Shown here piece by piece: positions 57,431 to 64,000 of a stretch of DNA of 64,000 bases. Origin of the DNA: Gyrodactylus bullatarudis (lineage: Eukaryota > Platyhelminthes > Monogenea > Gyrodactylidea > Gyrodactylidae); assembly GCA_012064415.1 (NCBI GenBank), contig SSNU01000043.1, positions 1 to 64,000 of the forward strand. Direction: 5' to 3'. The notes beneath the pieces are model-generated. The model saw only the letters and a list, made by a program, of their open reading frames with translations, was not told the DNA's origin and did not search any database. Position 1 is the stretch's first letter, and every line of letters starts with the position of its first letter. A program made the translations under genes and the position numbers.

Positions 57431-59001
57431 TTAAAATTCATCTTTAATGGAATAACGGTTTTCGTTTGGAGCGAGTTTCTTGAAAACTGATTCAGGAGGT
57501 CTAGTAGTCGATGAAGAAGAGTCCTCGCTGCCATAATGATATTCACGATGGAGTTTTCCACTGTGCAAGTCCTTAACAAATTGATCTAGTAGGGAGGGAT
57601 CTCTGGAAATATTTTTTTAAATTTCATTATAAATTGAATTGATCGATTAACATACTCAAATATTCCTGCTATCGGTTTGTTGTATGTGTACATGTGTTGA
57701 AAAGAATCAATTACTAGAAGTGGGAGATCACTCATACTTTTACCCAGATGAGTTAATGGGTGAAGAAATGTTTGTCCGTCGGCAGTTAAAAATGTAACAG
57801 AATCTAACAGAATTGAGTAAAAATTGTGATAAATTACCAATATGAGAAAGTTTATCCTTCACAAAGGACCGAAACTTTTGTCTAATGGGTAAGTCGAGAG
57901 AATTATAAAAGAATACTAGAAGAGGCTTTCCTTCTTCGGTTATCTCTTCAGCGTTTAAAAAGGTGAGCTCTCTGACAAAGGGAGTGGCCAAATGCTTGAC
58001 CCAATCAACAATAATTTTGGAGTCAACTCCATTCATTGATTTTTCACTTTTTAAAATCTAAAAATGCTTTGAAATTATTGGAAACTTACGTCATCTTCCT
58101 TGTAATAAATTTTTTCTTCGATATTATCGGGACTAAAATTTTTAGAATAATTAAATTGATTTACCCAAGAGCAACATAAAACTTAGAAGTTCCACCACAT
58201 ATACGAGAGACCTTGTCAAAAACTTGCAAGGAGTTTTTATCATTTTTTCTTAGGACTGCAATAAAAGAAACTTCGTCGCCGGCAGTGTGAATATCCTATA
58301 AATTATTATTCTAATTAGTCATGCTGTATTGACGAAAATTTAGAGCAGGTGTCTGTTAATATATTTTCTGTACTAGAAGAAAAGTTGAGTGAAAGCTAAA
58401 ATGTTGGATTGATTTTTATACAATTATAAAATTGAAATAAAACTAATTAGTAGAACCACCAATTAGATAATGAGTTATGTTGTTGTTAACTTCAACATGT
58501 AATTAAAAAAACTCACGTTTATTCCAGAAGGTACATATGGAATCACAGAATATTGAGAACTTTGAATATCACGAATATATTTAGAAAGAGCTTCCAATGT
58601 TCTCTCTCCTCGATATTCAGGTTTTCTCTCAGTTCCATAGACAAAAAGTTTCAAAGTTGGAAATTTATTAACCCCATATTTTTGACTGAGAGCAACTTGA
58701 GAGACAGAATCGACTTTGGTTATTGCAACTTTCTTATTTTTTGTATCTTCGCCAAAAGATTCACCAACTGACTCATAAATAGGAGCAAGGGCTCGACAAA
58801 AATGACACCAATCAGCATAAAAGTTGACCATAACAATGGGATATTCAGCTATATTTCCAATTAAGTATAAGAATACTAACCTAAAATTTGATCAAAATTT
58901 TTATCTGAGAGTTGTATCACATTGGCACATGATAAGGAAAGTCCCAAAAAGAAAAGAAACCTACAATGACGCGAAAACTCTTACAGTTCATGTATTCTCA
59001 T
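57431..59001 (-). CDS. ERP44: ER-resident thioredoxin-like protein ERp44
   Basis: Eight exons (59001-58985, 58960-58881, 58848-58517, 58295-58165, 58132-58090, 58057-57838, 57803-57656, 57602-57431) give 380 residues. The first exon is 17 bp and the first intron 24 bp. Signal peptide MRIHELFLFFLGLSLSC, then the a domain VMVNFYADWCHFCRALAPI. Conserved ERp44 blocks follow: KFPTLKLFVYG, YRGERTLEALSKYIRD, TPFVRELTFLNAEEITEEG, PLLVIDSFQHMYTY, VKDLHSGKLHREYHYG and PPESVFKKLAPNENRYS. The protein ends KDEF, a KDEL-type retrieval signal (RDEL in human). ERp44 retains Ero1 and unassembled cargo between Golgi and ER. Unusually the active site is CHFC; vertebrate ERp44 is CRFS, with no second cysteine. 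Confidence 0.93.
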
Positions 59002-59192
59002 TTCCAATTATACGTATATTATAAACAAATGTCAAAAATTATTAATAAAAGTAAATTTTTTTCAGCGTTTCAAGATGATGAATTTTTCAAGTTGAAACTT
59101 TCAACTTTTAATAGTTAACAACAATTTGTTAAAAGCTGATTCTCAGGCACGACATCAAATTCTTGATAGATTTTAATGATAAATTCACAAAA

Positions 59193-60263
59193 ATGCAACT
59201 AGTCAATGAAGGCTCATACTGTTCGATTTTTAAATTAGTAAAATCCAATGATATAATTGCCGTGAAAGTAATTAAAAAGACAGAATATTCGCCACTTATA
59301 TTAAAAGAAAAATGCTTACTTAGTGAACTCTCTTGCAAAAATATAGTAAATTTGAAATTATGCAACTTGGGGGATTTTGATAATGCTAACTATTTCTGTA
59401 TGGAGTATATTGATGGTGGAAATCTTGCTGATGGTACCTTATTATTTTTTATTTTCAAGTTATCCACAGTAGCGATAACATCTATACAAAGAATGAGGCA
59501 TTAAACTGGATTTTACAAATATCTAATGCTTTACTATATTTGGCTGAAGCTTTAGAACCTCCTGTTGCTCATCTAGACATAAAACCTGAAAATTTTCTCA
59601 TAAAATCTGATCTCAAGTGTTTGAAACTCTGTGATTTTAATACATGTCATTATGGTGACATTCAAGTTTTTTTGATGGGAACTGTGCCATATAGAGATCC
59701 CCAAATTATCATGTACACAAATAAAGAGTACAAGTCGGAGAGTTTACTTCATTTGGATATTTATTCTTTCGCAGTTGTGATAATTGAATTGACCACTAGG
59801 AAATGCCCTTTGAAAGATATCTTTTCTGAAATCATGTTGATTACAGAACATTTAGTAGCTCCAGATATTCTCAAATCCATGGTCGAATCAAATATAACAG
59901 AAAGAATTACTATTAAAAATCTATGTCAACAATTCCAACAGTATATTCCATCCTCAAACAATGAATCGGGGTTAAGAGATATAATAGAATTCCCAGACAA
60001 GAAAAAATCAGTGAGTGTCATTGCACGACTCTTCATAGATTCCATTCATAGAAACCATTTTGTAGATTTTAACTCCTATTGAAGTTCTCGAATCAAAATG
60101 GAAAAGTCAAGAGACTCGTGCTACTTATCTAGAGTATAAAGAAACCAACAATCGGCTAAAAATAAAATTGAAAAAGCAATTGAAACAAATCTCATCCAAG
60201 ATGGATATTGACCAACAGAATTTATTGCTTTTTCTATATTCGATCAATAAAAATAATTTCTAA
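59193..60263 (+). CDS. protein kinase, TAK1 (MAP3K7)-like, with altered HRD and DFG motifs
   Basis: Exons 59193-59433, 59460-60010 and 60066-60263 (introns 26 and 55 bp) give 329 residues. A kinase domain runs from about residue 3 to 245: a weakened Gly loop (VNEGSYCSIF), the VAIK-type lysine (IIAVKVIKK), MEYIDGGNLADVIH, catalytic loop VAHLDIKPENFLI (HLD for HRD), LKLCDFNTC (DFN for DFG) and the lobe-two motif LHLDIYSFAVVIIEL. The spacing and phrases are closest to TAK1 (GGSLYNVLH, ICDFGTA). The C-terminus is a basic coiled coil (NNRLKIKLKKQLKQ). The Lys, catalytic Asp, Asn and magnesium Asp remain, so activity is possible. The first exon is uncertain: the frame is open upstream to an acceptor at 59146, and an N-terminal exon may exist. 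Confidence 0.75.
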
Positions 60264-60355
60264 TTTCTTAGATTTTAAAAATTTTCTGTGTCACATTTAT
60301 TATTCATTGACATTTAATAAATAGATTAAATTAATTTTTTTCTCAAGGACTCACA

Positions 60356-60640
60356 ATGAAAAAAGCTAGACAAAAAAAGAACTTTAAAAACCTTAAGCAA
60401 ATTTTAAATTTTCCCAAGGACAGTCCAGAAAACATTTATAATACAATTGAAGCCCCTCCATCTCTAAAGCCGAGATCGAAAGTGTCTGATTTATCGGGAA
60501 TTCCATGTTCTTACATAAATCCATATAATGATTTACGATATTTAGATGCCAATGAATTCCAGTCATCTAATTATCTTCCAAAGGATATGATATCAAGTAT
60601 TCTTGGTTACAGAAACACTTTTATCAAGAATATTTTCTGA
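60356..60640 (+). CDS. INO80C: INO80 complex subunit C (Ies6, YL1-C domain)
   Basis: 94 residues, single exon. KNFKNLKQILNFPKD is the conserved helix (KNLKQIL in human INO80C), then IEAPPSLKPRSKVSDLSGI and the YL1-C domain: YINPYNDLRYLDANEF, then LPKDMISSILGYRNT. Small, DNA-proximal subunit that joins Arp5 in the INO80 nucleosome remodeller. Human INO80C is 192 residues; the N-terminal tail is missing here. Confidence 0.9.
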   Translation: MKKARQKKNFKNLKQILNFPKDSPENIYNTIEAPPSLKPRSKVSDLSGIPCSYINPYNDLRYLDANEFQSSNYLPKDMISSILGYRNTFIKNIF

Positions 60641-60922
60641 TGAAATTCTTCAACTTAAATATAATTAATTTCTTTGAAATTCATATTAGATTTTTATTTG
60701 AAATAATTATAGCATATTGTGATTATCTGGTACAAATGAATCATTTGAAATGATGCTGATGTAAACTTTACATAGTCAAGTTGTGCTATAGCCTTCAGTC
60801 TGAATTTTAGCACTCGAGGGTATTTTGAAACAAGTAACAAATTTTTGAAATTTTTATGACAGTCTTATTTTACTAAATAAAAATCAGAATTTTAGATTAC
60901 ACGTTGTAGATTACGTCGTAAC

Positions 60923-61321
60923 ATGTTATCGAATCTGGAAGGAATCTTCAAATCTTTAACTGATCATGAAACATACAAGAAAAGACAAGAAAATAATAAG
61001 AAAAAATGTAACTAAAGTAATAATTTTTCAGTGAGATTGAGGAAAAAAAGTCTAGAAAACTCAATAATCCTGGTGACAAAATCAGTGAAAGAGACAATTT
61101 CTGAAATATCAAAACAAAAAGCTATAACCGTTAATCTTGAAAAAGAGAGAGAATTGGTCCAACAGAGAGTTTTTTCAATTGAGAATTACAGAAATTCTCA
61201 AAGAGAACTGAAAGAGCAAAAAAAATCGGAACTCAAAAATATTTTAAAAGAACAACACGACATGAGAGAAATAATAGCTTGGATTCCAGAAACTGACCAT
61301 TCTGATTTGTTTAGTTCGTGA
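60923..61321 (+). CDS. small coiled-coil protein
   Basis: Exons 60923-61007 and 61032-61321 around a 24-bp intron give 124 residues: MLSNLEGIFKSLTDHETY, then a long basic coiled coil (RLRKKSLENSIILVTKSVKE, LEKERELVQQRVFSIENY), ending EIIAWIPETDHSDLFSS. No family recognised. Size and helix pattern would suit a kinetochore or vesicle-tether subunit, which is a guess. Confidence 0.6.
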
Positions 61322-61384
61322 ATAAATTTGAAATATTTATAGATTTTCTCATCTTGAGATGAAAATTTGTTGAATTAATTCTTG

Positions 61385-62026
61385 ATGAGTGTCGCATCTT
61401 CTACTAAAAAGAAAACTATTGTTGTATCAACGTTTGAGCCTCATTTTAGTGATGAAGATGATGATATAATAAAAGATATCCAAAATACAGGAATTCCTGA
61501 TTACGAGTCTGATGTTTCTTCCAATTCATCTGACGATGAAGAATTGGATTCGCTTAAAAACATTGCATCCAAAGTCGACACTCACTCAGTTTACAATCTT
61601 CTTAGAGATCAAGACTTTAGGAATTATGTTGAATCTAGAAGGCGGAAGCGCAAAAACTTTAAAAAGATGAATAGAGGACCAACTTGTGCAGTTTACGCAA
61701 GATTTAATGAGCTGAGAAGAGACCAACCAATCACTTTTAGTCAAATACTGAGATCAATAGTATCTCCTAAAAATGTAAGTTTACACCCTAATCTGTATTA
61801 TTAAGGAATATGATTGTCGTCTGGGATTCATCGAAAGTAAACGACTTATTAACAGTTTGGTAAGATTTTTTTCATAATTTAATAGGATAAAGTGACACGA
61901 ATCAAATGCTCTAATAAAGATTGCCTCAAGAGTGCTGCTAAAGATCATCGATGGGACTATAACTATTGTTCGGTTAATTGTTTAGTAAAGCATTGTAAAG
62001 AAACTTTCAAAAACAGTGTTAACTGA
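61385..62026 (+). CDS. nuclear protein with TOX-like C-terminal zinc motif
   Basis: Exons 61385-61774, 61806-61859 and 61886-62026 (introns 31 and 26 bp) give 194 residues. The N-terminus is acidic and serine-rich (EPHFSDEDDDII, DVSSNSSDDEELD), followed by a basic patch (ESRRRKRKNFKKM) and GPTCAVYARFNELRRDQP. The C-terminus IKCSNKDCLKSAA, WDYNYCSVNCLVKHCKETF matches the Cys/His motif at the end of TOX-family proteins (C..C...W..EYCS..C...HC...F). There is no HMG box. It may bind chromatin or partners as TOX tails do; the function is otherwise unknown. Confidence 0.7.
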
Positions 62027-62235
62027 TCTTTTCCCTTTAATAACCTCTAACTCAACAAAGGACTGGTAGGCCTCGCGTTGACATTCCAATCACGTCTAAC
62101 AATGAATCATATTTAATTATGACATAATTTCAATATGACACTTGATGAGAACTGCCTTCCCGCTTATGTATTTTCAAATAAAACTTTGTACATACTATAT
62201 TTTGTTTTTATTTATCCATTTTGAGTAAATTTAAA

Positions 62236-64000
62236 ATGACAATTGTAGATCCAGGAATTTTTGCTTCTGGTTCTGGTTGTCGTGTTGTTAGAGGTCCAGA
62301 TTGGAAGTGGGATGCTCAAGTAAATGATTAATTTTATATTAGGATGGAGGAGAAGGTCATGTTGGAACTGTCCGTAAATTCGAAGCAAAAGGTGAATGTG
62401 TTGTTGTTTGGGATTCCGGTATAGTGGCTAACTACAGATGCGGAGATTTAGGTTTTGACTTGAGAGTTCTTGACAATTCTGCCACAGGAGAAAAGCATCC
62501 TGATATAATTTGTGAAAGTTGCAATGAAGTAAAAAGTATACGTAATAATACATTTTAGTCACCTATTTTCGGTATCCGATGGAAATGTTCCCAATGTTTG
62601 AATGTTGAGCTTTGTTCGAATTGTTATCATAATGACAAGCACAATGTATCTCATAGTTTTCTTCGTATAACTATGCACCAAAAAACCCGAGTAGAGGTTG
62701 GTAAGAGATTCAAGGCTTTGAAATGGGAATCTCATGGATTATTTCCCAAAGCTCGCGTACTGAGAGGCTTTGATTGGTCATGGGGAGATCAAGATCATCT
62801 TTACAACTACTCGAATTCTTCGCATCAATCTACTACGACGAATATTTTCAATGCAATGATCTCGAATCTAGGCAAACCAGAAGCAATTCCGAATAATGTA
62901 AGCTTATGCAGTTTGTTAAGCAAAATATTAAAAATATAAAGAAATTTATCTGTTTAGAACAACTCAAATAATACTAATGGAAAACCATGTCATGGAAGAA
63001 TTATTGACAAAAGAGACTGGTATCCATGGTCTCCAAGGTCTGCTGTTTCTGTAGCTTGGGATTCAGGAGCTTACAACGTGTACAGAATTGGTTACATGGG
63101 AATGGTGGACTTGAAATCAATAAAACCAGCCAAAGGTGGGACTTTTTATGTGGATCATCTGCCAATTTTAGCAGATTTAAGAGAATTTGACTTGCCTAAT
63201 TCAATGCCGAACATTGAATCCATTGGACAACAAGAAAATCAAAACATTTTCTCAATTGTTCCGATTGAAGTTGAACAAATGAATACTGTTCATCGAAATC
63301 GTGCACGATCTAGGCCAAATCTTAACAGAGCCAATGAAGAAAATGATTTGGCTCCAAGTCTCTTAAATACATTAACCAATAGAGAAGGTGAGTTTAAATA
63401 TTAGAATTAAAGTTGAATCTCATTATGTATGTAAAACTAGAAAATTTAAGAAATTTAACTATTTGCTGATAAAGCAAGAAATCGTTTTTCCAAGTTAATA
63501 AGTTTTTAAAATTTCTTGAAGGTAACTTTGTGGCTCTACGCTCTGCTAAATCAAATGAATTACCCAGTGAAATAACCGAGAATAGCAGGGATGAAGGAAT
63601 TAACTTGAGGGTTGAAGATGTTGTCAACATTGTTGTGTCTAAAGACTCATCAGATTCAAACTCTAAAAATGACGTTAGTTCCTTTTTCAAACAAAAGTAT
63701 ATTCTTTTTTAGCAAAATCTCTATCATTTCAGTTCTCGAATATGCCAGCAATTGTTGAAGCTATTGACACCAATTCAGGAAATATTAGACTTGTTTTCCC
63801 TCAAACTGGACAACGAATGAATTTAAATTATCGCTCGATCAATCGTGGAAACATTTCCAACCAGAAAAGTATCAAAAAGAAGAACAAATATAACAAATGT
63901 TCCTCGAGTGTGCCCTTGAATAATCCAAAAAACTTTCAACTTGTTGCATCAACAAGTCAAGAACCACCTGGTCCTGGACCCTCAACTAGTTACGGAGAAC
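62236..64000 (+). CDS. MIB: Mind bomb E3 ligase, 5' part (cut by window end)
   Basis: Exons 62236-62319, 62343-62528, 62559-62897, 62958-63387, 63522-63673 and 63733 onward. Introns are 23, 30, 60, 134 and 59 bp. The protein starts MTIVDPGIFASGSG. MIB/HERC2 domain 1 reads CRVVRGPDWKW and QDGGEGHVGTV, then a ZZ zinc finger (ICESCNE, GIRWKCSQCLNVELCSNC, DKHNVSHSF), and MIB/HERC2 domain 2 (ARVLRGFDWSW ... SAVSVAWDSGAYNVYRIG ... KGGTFYVDHLPIL). Domain 2 is interrupted by an insert of about 55 residues (YNYSNSSHQSTTTNIFNA onward) where family members have DGGNG. The REP, ankyrin and RING parts must lie beyond the window. Mind bomb ubiquitinates Delta/Jagged, allowing Notch signalling. Closer to MIB1 (GGSFYRDHCPVL) than to MIB2. 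The last visible region is SH3-like or disordered. Confidence 0.9.

Noticed and set aside
1..64000. CRISPR arrays, rRNA genes, bacterial operons
   Set aside because: None seen; spliced eukaryotic genes throughout.

Overview
This is eukaryotic, almost certainly metazoan, DNA. It is very AT-rich and carries spliced animal genes: a SOX factor, CoREST, Mind bomb, SRP72, ERp44, ARGLU1, INO80C and a tandem LC8 dynein light chain family. The outstanding genome-level trait is intron size. I rebuilt about 30 introns by reading frame and GT..AG borders, and most are only 23-34 bp. Dicyemid mesozoans are known for introns of about 26 bp, and parasitic flatworms also have many tiny introns. A dicyemid or another small lophotrochozoan parasite is my leading guess, but the species cannot be fixed from this window.

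Layout. 0-11 kb: no long ORF, but chains of 10-53 bp micro-exons on the + strand that join in consistent phase (three or more chains, two ending in stop codons), with a tRNA-type SINE and a short hAT transposon inserted among them. 12.4-13.1 kb: pseudogene of a KRBA2-like integrase element. 14.2-15.2 kb: SOX gene. 15.6-19.8 kb: seven LC8 dynein light chain genes on both strands. 20-47 kb: seven secreted-protein genes (six on the minus strand), four sharing short 'xINVKN / NIKN' beta-like repeats or a GYxPIPLDxSF motif. They are separated by long gene-poor stretches full of mobile elements: a Jockey/CR1-like LINE, a 718-bp palindrome, three Penelope-like elements, a Mutator-like element with very long terminal repeats and a nested Penelope insertion, and a piggyBac-like MITE. 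43.8-45.5 kb: CoREST homologue. 47.4-64 kb: a gene-dense block with tiny introns: a coiled-coil protein (with a transposase-like gene inside its large intron), a histone-fold POLE4/CHRAC1-like protein, ARGLU1, a small hypothetical, SRP72, ERp44, a TAK1-like kinase, INO80C, a small coiled-coil protein, a TOX-tail-like protein, and the 5' part of Mind bomb, cut by the window end.

How the genes relate. The dense block is ordinary cell machinery (ER targeting and thiol retention, splicing, chromatin, Notch-ligand ubiquitination). The secreted repeat proteins look like co-regulated structural or surface proteins: most have a TATA box 30-70 bp before the ATG and a signal peptide. The micro-exon locus is the most likely undescribed system. 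It is built like the micro-exon genes of parasitic flatworms, which make variable secreted proteins by exon skipping, but I could not find its first exon or signal peptide, so secretion is not shown.

All exon borders below were derived by eye from frame and splice consensus, without transcripts.
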